From assembly GCA_037074615.1 (NCBI GenBank), contig CM073547.1, forward strand, positions 2,976,001 to 3,040,000: DNA of 64,000 bases, written 5' to 3'. A model generated the notes under the pieces. It was not told the origin of the DNA, did not search any database, and saw only the letters and a list, made by a program, of their open reading frames with translations. Each line of letters begins with the position of its first letter. The stretch's first letter is position 1. Source of the stretch: Leucaena leucocephala. Lineage: Eukaryota > Streptophyta > Magnoliopsida > Fabales > Fabaceae. A program made the translations under genes and the position numbers. Below are positions 25,021 to 38,145 of the stretch, in pieces.

Positions 25021-26612
25021 TAATGATAGAAGAACTGTAAAATTTCTTTTAAAAGATATAATTTGTGTGGATAGAATTAGAATTAACTTGTGTAATTTTC
25101 CTGTGTGCACTGTAACTGAGATTTTGACTTTTCACAGACTAATTCAAGACGTGTAGCTGACAGGAAAAATTGCCAGGTTTGAGAGGAAATTTGAAAAGAA
25201 GTCCTCTTCCAAGAAAGGATACCCTGTGGGCTCTATTGTTCTTGCCTTAATTTTTTTGGTGGTCGTCGATTCCTGTATGGTCTTTAGTTACCCTTATTTT
25301 ATATTAAGGATAATTACAACTAACTCCCATCAAAAAAAGATTTAATTATCTTAAAATTTAATAACAACTAATTTATAATAACAAGTCAAACGACATATTT
25401 ATATTACTCACTTATCATTAAAAATTTTTAAAAATTAGATATCTTTTATAGAACTTTTGATAAATTCTCTTTTTTTATTGTTGCATCTTTTAATTCTAAT
25501 AATAGAAATTAGATAATTAATTTATAAATATTAAAAAAAATTAAGAAAATTTATATTTAAAACTAAATAGGATATATATGATAACTATATATTTTGCCTC
25601 TCATTACACTTATATTCTTTTCTCTTTATATTTCTCCTTAAATATAGGGAAAATTGGGGAATAGCACCTTATTATTTTTTTTTTGTGAGAAGAACCTAAA
25701 TAAGAGTACCAGTATTCTGTGTATATAAATTTTGCTTAGTATCGGCATTTTATGTGCAATAAAATTTATGAAGTACTTCTCAACAATCAAATTTTAAAAC
25801 AAGGACATTAATTTTTGCCATAAATATATGGATTCATTTTGGTTGATGAGTTATACGAATATAAGAACTAAGGAGCTCTGTTTCAGATCATTAGGACGGC
25901 CAAGAGTCGTGGAATGGCTTAAGGCTTAAGCATTGAGGACTCTATACTAAGGGTTATGAATTTGTATTTACTACTTCCCTTTAATCACCAGTTTCTTTAT
26001 TGACAATTATAAACAGATTTACTATTATAATAGTTCAACTAAAGCTAAATGGAGTTCAAAAATAGGTTGCATTAATCACTACTTGTGAATAATGAAACTT
26101 TGTATATGTTTGATAATTCATATATGATATCAATATATATGAATGATGGAGTTCATACATGAGCCTAGTCTTCATCACACTCTAACTTATGTTTAGTTTA
26201 TTATAAATGTAGTTGAGAATATACACGTGATATGAAATTTAGTTATACTGAGATGGATACTTAGTTTTCTTCCATAATAAACAGAACACGATTAGAATAA
26301 ATAATTTTGCATTTTGACAAGAAAAATAAAATAAAAATTACCAAATTACTTTCCAAAAAGTGAAATTTTCAACCGTTAGATTACATTATCATGTTCCAAG
26401 TTCAAAGCTATATTGGGATTTGTTATTGATGAGTGATTACGTGATGTTATTCTCGTCCTTATATGCTCATCATATATGCAAGGAAAAAAAGTTACTCTTA
26501 CAAATTTTTGAGTATGGCGCTTCTGAATTACACATGGTACACTGACAACTCGCAGATGATGATGACAAGGAACAAATGCGAGAAATGTCAACAAGGTTGA
26601 AACAAGTACGAT
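25021..26612. other. Intergenic region, no gene seen
   Basis: AT-rich spacer downstream of the minus-strand coiled-coil gene. A tract near 25893-25990 loosely resembles a class II tRNA (CGGCCAAGAGTCGTGGAATGG), but the arms do not pair, so it is not called. Confidence 0.5.
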
Positions 26613-28707
26613 TTATATCAATAGTTTGCGATGATTCATGTGGTTTCTGTAATTTGATTTGCTCTCATCGGATCTTCGACTAGCTTTGGTTGTTGTCCTG
26701 TCTTTTTTGCTGGAATTCTGGCAACAATCAGAGCTTTTGGATAGCTTCCTACTATAACCATTAAAGTCCGTCAAAGGATATACTTGAATCTCATCATCTT
26801 CAGAGAAACTTTCATCATATAAAGATCCTGAACCTGTACACTCAGATTCCTGTAGGAATGAACACACGTAATCAGAAACTGATAAGTAAGAATATGAGTA
26901 AATGCAGTGATTTCACAAAAAAACAAGAGTTTTATACCCTAGATTTTGACTTTGCATTGTGGGGTGTTAAACAAGGATTTAGATCCTTTAGCAACAAGTC
27001 ATCTGGACTTCCTGGGACTGTCAAATCCTCAGAGCTGAATTCCTGCATAAAATGTTAAAAGGATCAAACAAAATATATTTTTAGATTTTACTTTTGCAGT
27101 ATTTTCTGAATCTTTAGAACAGCTATAATGAACAATAGTTGCGAATTACGAAGCACATCACATCATGAATCAGTATATGCTTTGAGTGACATTGAATTTG
27201 TAAATAATCTACACTTTTTTCAATTTATGTTCTCATACAGCAAACTCACCCAAGAGTTAATAGCAGCATGTGTTGGTGTTCTTGGAGAATTTCCATGATC
27301 TTCCAAACATGATTTTGCACGCTTATCAGCCTTAACCTATACAAGAAAAAAGCAATAATGATTCCAATATCAATAGTTTAAAATGTACTGATTCGTTCTT
27401 ACAAGTTCATGAAGAAATAGCAATATCAATAGTTTAAACCAACACTGAAAATCTCTTGTTTTCATCTCAATAGCAAGCAAACTGATAGATTAAATTTGAG
27501 TGCAAGAAAATTTCAATGTCCACTCTGTCATAGTACATTAAAGCTCTCTAAGCTTTTAAAAAAAATTGCCACATAAATGCAAGATACAACCTGATATGAT
27601 CTCAGATGCAAGTTTATGAAGAAATAGAAATACTGATAGTTTAAAATAACACTGGAAATATTTTTTTTCATCTCAATAGCAAGCAAACTGATAGATTATA
27701 CCTCTGCGAGATCCTCTGCTAGGCTTTGGAGCTGACCAGTGAGAGAAGAGACTTGCTTTTGTAGAGCTGGAATAACCTGTTTTGCCTGATTCAGCTCAGA
27801 GCCTTGCTTCCCTAGAAGTTCTTGGAGCTGAGAATTCATCACATCAGGAAAGAGAATGGCACTTTTGAGGGACTTGATTTCTTCTTTTTGATTCAAACAC
27901 AAATCCTTCAACTTCTCCACCTGCAATTTCAATAAAGCAGTGACTTTATAAGATAGTAGAAATATGATTTGTCAGTCTCAGACCTTTAGCTACTTTAAGC
28001 AACATGATTCTTCATTAAGCTAGCTATATTGCCACTAAAGGCGCAAAATTAGCAGCTAATCTGAGTAAGTTTGAATCTTCATAAACATTCAATCATGCTC
28101 TCCTAGAATAAGAACAAGAATTGGCAAAACAAAATTAAATGCAACTTACTTCTTTATTCTTCTCTTCAAGCATTAATTTGAGCTCGGCAATCTGTGTCTC
28201 CATCTCCTTGTTCATATTCAAAAGCTCCCTCTCACTCCGCAGCACCATAGCAAGCGTCCTTGTGTTCCCCTTCACCTCCGTCAGGGCTTTCGCTTCCTTC
28301 CCCTTCGTATTATCCGATGACGACGATTTTCCGAACAGCTTCTTCTGCAATGCCGACAATCCCGTGGCCTTCCGCGCATTCTTCTTCAAATCCTCGGCAA
28401 TGAAATCCGCCGGAATCAGCAATCCTGCCGTCTGATTTCCGGCGGACTTGGGCTTCGTCACAGAGGATTTCTTCTCCATGAGCTTTCTCACCATTGTAGT
28501 CAAGCTCGGGTCTGTTTCAGTACTCTTGCCGCCTCTGGTGCGAGCAAGCTCGGAGGGTTTAGCTTTAACGAGAGCACGAGAAGATGAACCGGAGGGCTTT
28601 CGGTTGAAATCAGAGGAGGAAGAGGGGTCGGAGAAGTGAGAGGAAGCGGTAGAAGAGCGTGAATCATAGGTACTGTAGCGGGTCGAAGGTTTGATGAAGG
28701 AGGCCAT
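26613..28707 (-). CDS. Plant coiled-coil protein of unknown function
   Basis: Five exons on the minus strand: 28150-28707, 27702-27920, 27250-27336, 26938-27042 and 26613-26849. All introns are GT-AG and phase 0, giving 401 residues. Residues 1-95 are serine-, arginine- and lysine-rich and probably disordered. About 96-145 holds a basic block (ADFIAEDLKKNARKA, LQKKLFG). About 150-260 is strongly heptad-like (LRSERELLNMNKEMETQIAE, LQKQVSSLTGQLQSLAEDL), a coiled coil of roughly 110 residues. The C-terminal third is low-complexity with acidic (SFSEDDEIQVYP) and basic serine-rich patches. No enzyme motif, signal or membrane segment is visible. A basic disordered head plus coiled coil is common in cytoskeleton-associated plant proteins, but that is only a guess. 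An in-frame ATG at 28794 could add 29 residues; 28707 is preferred for its MASF-type start. Confidence 0.8.
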
Positions 28708-29513
28708 TTTTAGATTGACTGAGGTTTGAGTTTGAGGGAGGGAGAAGGAGGGAAGAGATTGATTGATTGCGTTTTTGAGTTTCTGAGATACCAAGATGGA
28801 GTTGAGGTTTTAGTCGTCGGATTAATATACGTGTCATACGTTGGCGCATTCTCTTCTTTGCCGCTGTCGGAATTCGAATTTTTCACGGGAATGGCGCGGC
28901 CTCCCCGCTCCCCGGTTTTTTTATTTTATTTTTTTCATTTTCAGGAAATACATTAATACAAATCACCTTTCATCCATACTATAAATTATGAACATTACAA
29001 TACATTGTACGATTAATTAATACTCGTATGACCTTATTCTATTGGCTCTCTATTTTGTTTCTATAAGAAGGCAACTCTATTGAAAATATTATTAAAAGTT
29101 AAATATAATATTTTTTAAAAATAAATTTATAAAATTATAAAGAAAATATGGTTTATTATAAAGGGCCCAACGGTGTAAGAAGATAAATTTCGTTAAAGTC
29201 AGAAGTATGACACTTTGGGCTTTGTTTGGTTTAATAAAACAAAGGTAAGGGAGTCAAGTAGAAGAAAAGATGAGATATTTTTTATTTAATTTATAAAAAA
29301 AATTAAATTAATTTAAAGTTAATAAATATATTATTATATATTTATTTAGAATTATTTATTCTTATTTTATAATATTAATTTATATCATTTTTTTAATTTT
29401 TAAATGTTAAAGATGAATTACCTCATTAATATATAATAAAATATTTTTATAATTGTAATATATAAGATAATTTATAAAAATATTAATACTTGAACTATAT
29501 ATAGTGTGTGTTT
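28708..29513. other. Promoter of the coiled-coil gene and intergenic DNA
   Basis: The first roughly 200 bp, with higher GC content, is the presumptive leader and promoter of the minus-strand gene. The rest is AT-rich. No gene is seen. Confidence 0.5.
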
Positions 29514-29984
29514 GATAAACACACAAATCAATGTTTTAGAAATCTTTTTTAATAAAATATTAGTTTATTTTTTTTAAATAAATAGTTATATTTATTTAAA
29601 AAAAAATTGGATCAAATTACGGTTTAAAATTAAGATTTTAGATAAGTTACTGAAATTAATTTATAGAACAATAAAAAAATTTATAGACTAAATTATTACT
29701 ATTTTACTTTTATTTTTTCTTATATTATCTCTCCTTTTTTCCCATCATCTCTCCTCTCTCACATATCTTCTCTACTTTCTCTAATCTCTTCTCTCTTATA
29801 TTTAATAAAATAATATCATTTCTATCAATTTTTAATTATAAAAATCCTTTTAATAATAACTATCTAAATATTTATTTATTAAGAACTATTTTTTTTATAA
29901 ATTATTATTTAAAAGCCTTTTTCTAGATATGCCTAAAATCCCTTTTTTTATAAGCTATTTTTTAAATTTTTATCTAAACATGCC
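29514..29984 (-). mobile_element. MITE family 1, copy 4
   Basis: It starts GTGTGTGTTTGAT and ends CTAAACATGCC with TATA on both sides. Family segments appear in reverse order: ACTATTTTACTTTTATTTTT, a CTCTCC-rich core (about 29730-29800), AACTATCTAAATATTTATTTA and TTTATAAGCTATTTTTTA. The strand follows the purine side of the core. Confidence 0.6.
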
Positions 29985-30666
29985 TATAGTGCTCTTGAAA
30001 TTATAAAAAATAAATTAACTAAAATTTAATAAAAGGTAAATAATGTATTAAGATGACAAAAAAAATATAATCAACTTGTTTTAAGACAACGTCAATAGAT
30101 AAGTAGATAAAAAATAAATTTTTAATTTAAAAGATAAAATTATATTATAACATAGACAATTTAATTAATATTATAATAAATTATTTTTACCCACACAAAA
30201 ATTAATACCTCCCTTTCCCTCTATTTTTTTCTAACTAAAAACAGTTATTTGTACCTTACTCTCCTCTCCATCCTAAAATCCCCAACCAAACAACGCATTT
30301 GGCAAAAAGCAAACAGTATTCTTGTTGTATTCTCTTTTATCTGTTAATTGATTTCGGTGTTTCTAAAAATATGAAAGAACTAAAAACTACGAATACATAA
30401 CTCACTTGTGTAACGCAATCAAAATTCAGACCAGGGAGCTCAAAAGAAGTCTGAGGTAGAAATTAAGCTCCTTTTTTGCACGGGGATGTATACAAGGAAA
30501 TCCCATGATTCTGCATAAAATAAACTGTCCAGGCCCATTCATTCAGGGGCAACACTAATCTATCATGAACTCTGCTTGCCTAACAAAGCTTTCTTATCTT
30601 ATTATATATACTCCCAATTAAACATCATTTCCACTCTTCCCACCCACCCACACACAGCTGAGTACT
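29985..30666. other. Intergenic region downstream of P450 gene A
   Basis: AT-rich spacer, then the probable 3' untranslated region of P450 gene A (minus strand) in its last 200-300 bp. No separate gene is seen. Confidence 0.5.
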
Positions 30667-33051
30667 TCATCCGGAACTGTCACAAAGAGGATCAATATTG
30701 TAAGGTCTAGGAATCAACCAGAGCTTGTCCTTCCTTCTAGCAGTAATGCCCATGATTTCACTCAAATCTAAATCCTCTGGTTTCATTCTATATGGCAGTT
30801 CCCAATCAAAGTGGTACAGTAAACTCGCCAGAGGAAGATCTATACTTGCTAATCCAAATGAAATCCCCGGACACATTCTTCTTCCTGCTCCAAAAGGAAT
30901 GTACTCAAAATTTGTTCCTCTTAAATCAATACCACAATTGCCATGGAACCTCTCTGGTATAAACCTCTCTGCATCATACCAATGGTTTGGATCTCTTCCA
31001 ATCGCCCATGCATTTACTATAACTTGAGTTTTCATGGGTATGTCATATCCATTAATCTTGCAATATTCTCTGCATTCCCTAGGAATTAACAGAGGAGCTG
31101 GAGGGTGTAATCTCAAAGTTTCTTTGATTACTGATTTCTAGTAACTAAGTTGTTCCATGTCACTGTCATTAATCACTTTCTTCCCTTTAAAAGCTTCTCT
31201 AATCTCAGCTTGTGCCTTCTCCATCACTTCGGGATTTCTCATCATTTCTATCATAGCCCACTCTGTTGTTGTTGATGATGTATCTGTTCCAGCACCGAAC
31301 ATATCCTGTAATAATCATGCCAACAAATTCATCATCAGAATCATCAAACCCATTTATATGGAAACTAGCTACATGGTGTACACACGCCCACGTCCATTAT
31401 TTCTTTGAAAAATTAATCATTCTATTACTGTAATTTTAATTTAATTATAACAAAGTCTCTAAATTTTAACTCAATACAATTTAATTTTTATAATTTTATT
31501 TCGATTGTAATTTAATCCTTGAATTTTAACTTAATAAAACTCAACTTTCTATAATTTAATTATTCAAAATATTAGTCCCAATAAAAAAATAAAATTATAT
31601 ATTTTATGAAATTTATGGATTATAATTTTAAATGTTTAAAATTATAATGACTGGATTATAATAAATTAAAATTTAGAGATTGAGTTTTAATTTGGTCAAA
31701 ATTGTAAGAAGTAAAATATATCAGAGTTAAAATTTAAAGATCAAGTTACAATAAAATTAAGATATTAATTTTTTTCTTATTTATTTAAAGAAATAATCAA
31801 CTTTATTACGGTAGACCAAAAGAGTACTGACCCAAATAACAGCTTTGATGTTGTTGTTTGTAATTGTGATATCAAGGCTTCCAGTTCGCTGGATTCGCAA
31901 GAGAACCTGAACAAGATTTTCTTCCTCATCAGAACCAGTAGTACTCTCACACCTGCCTTCTTCTGCTCTGATGATATGTTTCTTTTGATTCTCCTTGAGA
32001 ACATCCTCTAAAATCTCGTCTACCTTCTTATGAATCTTCACCAACTTTGCTTCCACGATCGCAGTTATCAGAAGAACATGTTTCAATGAAGGGAAGAAAT
32101 CAACAAAGTGAAACCCACTCTCTTTTAATGCCGCAAACAGTAGTTGCAGAAGCTCTTCATGTTCATAGCCAAATGCGACCTTCGTAACTATAGTACTAGT
32201 CAAAGAGTAAAGCTTGTCTGTGAGATCAACAATTGAACCTACTGATGATCGAACTGACTCTATCAACTTCCATACCTGATGCCAATAATAAGGTAAATGG
32301 TTTAAAATAAAACTAATGTTAAACTACAATAATTATATATTCGACTTCCTTATACTATTTAATATAAAAATTAATTAATTTTTTAATAAATTAAAAAAAC
32401 TAATGATTATAATTAAATTAAACCTCTTTCTATATATACTCTTTAATTTATTTAAATTAATTAATTAATTCTTATATTAATTATAATTAATTAATTATTT
32501 AATTTTAATTTTAATCTATTTAAAAAAATAATTAACTCTTATATGTAAAGATTTTAAGAGTACATCAGTACCTCATGTTGTCGGACATGGGAGAATGATT
32601 GGACCTTCTTGGAACTTAAGAGCTCTAAAATACAAATTTTTTTCATCTGTCTCCAGTAATCGCCATAAGGAGCAAAAGCTATATCAGTGGCTCCATAAGC
32701 GAAAATCTTGGCACTAGAAATCTGTGGTCTGTGAACAAAGGCAAGATCATGGGTCTTCATGATGTGCTTGGCTAAATCTGGGGAGGAAACTACAACTGTA
32801 GAAACCTCACCGATTTGAAGGTGCATGAGAGATCCGTACTTGAGAGATAGGTCTCGAAGGGCATGGTGTGGAGGTGACGACCTTGCTGCTGCTGCTAACT
32901 GATGAAGGTTTCCCAATAAAGGAAGCTTCCATGGCCCTGGTGGGATTTGAATCTTAGCTTTATTATTATTCTTTGGCTTTGTGATGAGGCCGAGGAACAA
33001 TAACATTAAGAGGAAGAGAACAAGAAGCAAGAAAGAGAATTGGGTTTCCAT
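30667..33051 (-). pseudogene. Cytochrome P450 gene A, CYP71D-like, nonsense codon
   Basis: Three exons: 32572-33051, 31832-32275 and 30667-31305, 520 codons in phase throughout. It has an N-terminal membrane anchor (FLLLVLFLLMLLFLGL), proline hinge PPGPWKLPLLG, helix-C WRQMKK, oxygen-activation motif GAGTDTS, K-helix ETLR, FIPERF and heme loop FGAGRRMCPG. CYP71-clan enzymes sit on the endoplasmic reticulum and oxidise small hydrophobic metabolites using electrons from P450 reductase. One lesion is seen: codon 364 in the SYLKSVIKETLRL block reads TAG (complement 31138-31140), a single T-to-A change from the TTG leucine codon used by gene D. The truncated product would lack the ExxR and heme cysteine and could not be a P450. 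Everything else is intact, so inactivation is recent, or this is one allele. A second ATG at 33060 would add three residues. Confidence 0.85.
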
Positions 33052-33060
33052 ATGGGTCAT

Positions 33061-35756
33061 TGCTTCAACTGATGCATTTCCTGACTAAAGTAAAGTGAGA
33101 TATATACAAGCGTTAAGCCACCGCTACAGCACCTCTGTCCAGTAAACTGGTTATTTAGGAATTGTTTGGATGGGGGAGGGCGTGTTTTTGCAAGGAAAGA
33201 AAAGGACATATAAATGTGTTCGGTTGAAAAAAAGAAAAAAAAAGGATAAGGACTCCTCCCACTTTCTCATCTTTCTCTTTAAAATTGAGATTTTTGTAGA
33301 GAGGAGAGAAATAAACAACCATACTATGACTAAATTGCCCATGACACGTTTCTTACATTCCAGTGTTGCCCTTCTAAATGAAACGTCATTCTCTATTCCT
33401 CTTGTGCTACTGTTCACGCGTTCAAACTGTCACAGCTCTACTCTTTACAATAAATATAATATATATACTTTTTTTTGATAAAATAATATAATATATACAC
33501 ACTAATATATATCAATACATATTATATATCTCTCATAATTATATAATTATTGAGATAGAATTTTAAAAATACTCTATCATATATAAGAATGCAACATGTA
33601 TCCAAAGATACATTAATTATAGTAAATAATAATTTTAATATAAATATTTTTAAAAAAGAATATATATAATAATATGGGTATATTTATTAATTTTTAATTA
33701 GCTCTTTTCTTCTCTTCTCATTTTTTAAACTAAACAAAAAATATCTCTTTCATTCTTTTACAAATACCACTTATTTTTCTTTAAATTAACATACCCTCCA
33801 TTCTTTTCCGTTAAACCAAACAAAGCCTTAATCTTATTAGCTTGATAGAGTATACGTGGTCCACAACGGTGCTTGTGTAAAGAAATATCCAAACATGTGG
33901 CAATGACACAATTATTGGGTTTAGACGCGTTTTCAAATTCCAATCTTAATTTTCAATTCCGAAATACAAGCACGTAATCTTAAAAAATTAAAAAGAAAAC
34001 TATAGTACATACTTATATTTTTTTCAATTTTTAATTAGTTTAGTACATATATTTTTTTTCTTTTTATTAAATTATTTAACCTTGTTCTATTGATATTAGT
34101 GTGTTAGCTTATACAAGGGGCTAAATTTGCTTGTATTGTTATAAATTTACTTATATTTGTTGTTGTTATAAATTCACATAATGGCAGTAAGGTATTTTCA
34201 CCCACAAAATTTAATTTTATTTTGGTCCAAGAGAGTACAGTGAAATTTCATAATCTTTCTTTGCCTTCTTCTGTCTGGTATCATGATTCATAAGCTAAAT
34301 TGCTCATTTATATAAATGAATATAAAGTCTCAATAATAAATAAATATAAATATATTGTCATTCTTTATTATCTAACTTATAATTACATATTATTTAGTTA
34401 TTAGTTATTATTAAACTTTAATTGAAGTCATTAATTATTTTATTTGCAACTTCATTGTCATTCCCTTCAAATCAAATTGCTGACCGTTAGTTTTAGTGTT
34501 TTACTAAAGACTTGCCATATCCTCATTTCTCAAATTTCAAGAATTGGGTTGTTTATTACCCATTTACCCCTCTCTCTTGAGGATGGCCGTTCGGAATTGT
34601 AACATGTGATTAGGTAACGTGCTGAGTGTTTTGTACAGCACATATTCTAGATAAGGTCGTAAGTGTCAAAGTTTATGAGTTGTGTGTGTGTGTGTGTATC
34701 CACTTTACACGTGTGTAAATCAAATTTAACCTGTGGTATTATAAATATATATTCATTCGGGGAGCCAGCCTGATCATTGAGGCTAAAGCATTTACAGTGA
34801 AATCTTTATTTGTCTTCTTCTGCCTTTTTCTATATGAATTTCGTATTTTATATTATTAGATTGATATTGTTTAATATTCTTATGATCTAAAAAATGAAAT
34901 AAAACAATAAAATTATGGGAAAAGGAGGTCAAAGGAGTCAGGAGACAGGAAGGGGCTAGAGGAATAATTAATATAAAATTAGGGCAGGTGAAATTATGAT
35001 TCATTAATAATATAATAATCCCCAGATGTTAAATATTGGAACAAGTTAGAGGGTTGGTATTAATATTAAAAATAAGATTTTTTTTATTTTATTTTTAATA
35101 TTTATATAAAATGTAAAATTTTAAATACATAAATTATATTTATCATAACTAAATAATTTACCTATTTTTTAATTTATTTAAATTAGTTAAATATTAATTC
35201 TTCAATTAAGAACGGAAAGGCTATAATGTAAATAAATAACATGAAAAAAAAATTGTTTTGAGTTATTGAAATATGTATTAACCATAGGTGACTTCATTTT
35301 TGTTCACCCTTAGATATATTTTATTTCTTGTAAATTAATAAATCTGATAAATAAGTCACATAGTTATTAATGATTATTTTCTAATTTTATCCCTACTTAT
35401 AATATAAAATAAAAAAAATCTTTGGCCTACTAATACTATTTCTTTAATAATGGTAAATTTAAAATTTATGATTTGGAGAAAGATTTAATGAGTTAACTAC
35501 TGCTATCACTTTTTCCGAATCCGAAGCAAGCAATTTCACACACACGAACAACAATAAAACCACTATCACAATTTTGACAGAATACTAACACAACTGGATT
35601 CAAAACAAACTGACAATAATTATATGCTAGACTCAGCGATTTACAACATATTTGACTTGATACTAGATTTACTAATCAAAACAACAAAGCTGTGGGCGAA
35701 TTAATACTCAGTATTATTGGATATCGAATAGTTATATCAATGGGTGGGTACTTTCA
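33061..35756. other. Intergenic region between P450 genes A and B
   Basis: 2.7 kb of AT-rich DNA with a GT run at 34682-34698. The first few hundred bases are the presumptive promoter of gene A, the last the 3' flank of gene B. No P450 fragment or other gene was recognised. Confidence 0.55.
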
Positions 35757-38145
35757 TTAGAAACTGTCAATAACAGAATCAAGATTATATGGTGTTGGAA
35801 TCAAGCACAAATTGTTCTTCCTTCTATTTGTGATGCCAAAATCTGCAGTCATATCTAAATCCTCCGGTTCCATTCCATGTGTGAGTTTCCAATCAAAGTG
35901 GTACAGTAAGCTTGCCAGAGGAAGCTCAATACTTGCTAAACCAAATGAAATCCCTGGACACATTCTTCTTCCTGCTCCGAAAGGAATGTACTCAAAGTTT
36001 TTTCCTTTAAAATCAATATCAGAATTTCCTTGGAACCTCTCTGGTATGAACCTCTCAGCATCGTACCAATAATTAGGATCTCTTCCGAGTGCCCATGCAT
36101 TTATTATGATTCGAGTTTTGGTGGGTATTTCGTAACCATTAATCTTGCAAGTTTCTCTGCATTCTCTTGGAACCAACAAAGGAACAGGTGGATATAGCCT
36201 CAGAGTCTCTTTGATTACTGATTTTAAGTAACTAAGTTGCATCATATCACTTTCATGAATTACTTTCCTCCCTTTAAAAACGTTTCTAACCTCAGCTTGC
36301 GCTTTTTCCATCACTTCAGGATTTTTCATCATTTCTGACATGGCCCATTCTAATACTGTTGCTGAAGTATCGGTTCCACCAGTGAACATATCCTGCAATA
36401 TGATGATGCACACACCCTGATCATTAGCATTACCAAACCCCATTTGCGGGCATGTTAGGGATGACTTTTGGTCCTCCCAAACTGAGTTACTCAACTCAAA
36501 AGGCTTAGGCCCAAAATCATGTTTGAGATAACTTTAGGACTAAATGATATCTGAGCTAAAAGTTATATTGAAGTCCAAGCAAATTTTTCTGACTTTTCTT
36601 TAGATTTAAATATTCTAAAACTAACTTTTTAATATATTATTAAATTAATTTTTCAGTCAAACTGATTTTTGTTTACAAACACACATGCATATGATTTCTC
36701 TCAACATAGATAATGCTAATGAGAGACCGCATATATATAGGTAAGGAGTACTAACCCAAATAATAGCTTTGATGTTGTCAGTTGTAATAGGGAAGTCAAG
36801 GTTTTCACTTTGCTGGATTCGTAAAAGAACCTGAACTAGGTTTTCTTCCTCCAAAGCACTACTTTTTGCTCTCATCTGCTTCTGTTGATTCTCCTTGATA
36901 ATATCATCAAAAAATTTCTCAGTATTCTTAAGGAGCTTCGTCAACTTTGCTTCCATTCCAGTTATGCGATGAATAATTTTCATGGAAGGAAACAAATCAA
37001 CCACATTAAACCCTCCCAATTGTTCTAATACTGCATGGAGCACTTTCAATAACTGTTCTTGATCTTTATGCTTGTCGCCAAATGCTACCCTCATAACTAT
37101 AGAACTAGTCAATGAGTAAATCTTGCTCGTGAGATCGAAAACCGAACCTACTGATGATTCTACTGACTCTATCAGCTTACATACCTGATGAAATTTTCAA
37201 TATAGTCATACTACAATATTTAATTCGAAATCGTAATCTTATTAAGGATTCATTTTGAAATATTATACCTTAATATATATATTTAATTAATTTAATTAAA
37301 TTAAAAAAATTAATTAATAAGTAACGTTTTGTCTAAAATATCCTCGTCATCTCCCTTAACTCCTTACTTCCTATTTTTTTAAATTATTTTAAAGTGAGTA
37401 TCAATTGTAATAATTTAAAAAAAATTAATAAATTATAAGAAATAAGTCTTATAATTAGAATTAAGATCAACTCTCTAATTAAGTTTTATATTAAAGAATT
37501 GAGGAATAGATTTTAACATGCTATAAAAAACCATAAATATATTAAAAAATTATAATATATTAATTAATTTAAATAATTTTTTAATCTAATTAAATTAGAT
37601 AAATAAGTCAGTGTAAAATAATTGAATGTTAACGTGTTAACGGAAGACATTATATATATAAAAAACATGAGTACCTCATCTTGTCGTACATAGGAGAATG
37701 ATTGAACCTTCTTGGCGCTCAAGAGCTCAAAAACGCATATTTTCCTCATCTGTCTCCAGTAATCACCGTAAGGAGCAAAAGCAATATCAGTTCCTCCATA
37801 AGTAAAAATCTTAGCAGCAAGAGAAACTTCTGGCCTCTGAACAAAGACAAGATCATGAGTCTTCATAATCTGCTTGGCCATATCTGGGGATGACACAATC
37901 ACAGTTGAAATCTCGCCAAGTTGAAGATGCATGAGAGGTCCATACTTGATAGATAGCTGTCGAAGGGCCTGGTGTGGAAGTGCTGACTCGGCTGCTGCTA
38001 ACTGATGAAGGTTTCCCAAAACAGGAAGTTTCCATGGCCCTGGAACCTCAATCTTGTTTTTGTCTTTTGGCCTTGCGAGCCAAAGGAACGTCAAGAAGAA
38101 GAAGAAGATGGAAATAAGAAGAAAGAAAGAAAACTGGTATTCCAT
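35757..38145 (-). CDS. Cytochrome P450 gene B, CYP71D-like, intact
   Basis: Three exons, 37675-38145, 36756-37184 and 35757-36392, encode 511 residues with phase-0 introns. An N-terminal anchor (FFLLISIFFFFLTFLWLA) is followed by VPGPWKLPVLG, helix-C WRQMRK, I-helix GGTDTSA, K-helix ETLRLYPP, FIPERF and FGAGRRMCPG with the heme cysteine. The predicted role is an ER-bound monooxygenase of specialised metabolism; the substrate cannot be read from sequence. Within the cluster it is closest to gene A: both have the DMF start to exon 3, QSFS.VRQ.E at the end of exon 1, and shorter exon 3 (636-639 bp against 648). It lies 2.7 kb upstream of A in the same direction and diverges from C across a 6.5-kb gap. 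The start is the ATG at 38145, matching the ME.QFSF start of its relatives; an in-frame ATG at 38256 is judged leader. Confidence 0.92.

Noticed and set aside
25893..25990. tRNA-like segment with CGGCCAAGAGTCGTGGAATGG
   Set aside because: The D-arm-like text is present, but acceptor and anticodon stems do not pair and no proper T-loop follows. At most a decayed tRNA-derived repeat.
30725..31027. 100-codon plus-strand frame opposite P450 gene A, with similar frames opposite B, C, D and F
   Set aside because: These are antisense shadows of the conserved heme-binding exon; they recur wherever that exon occurs and carry no independent signal.
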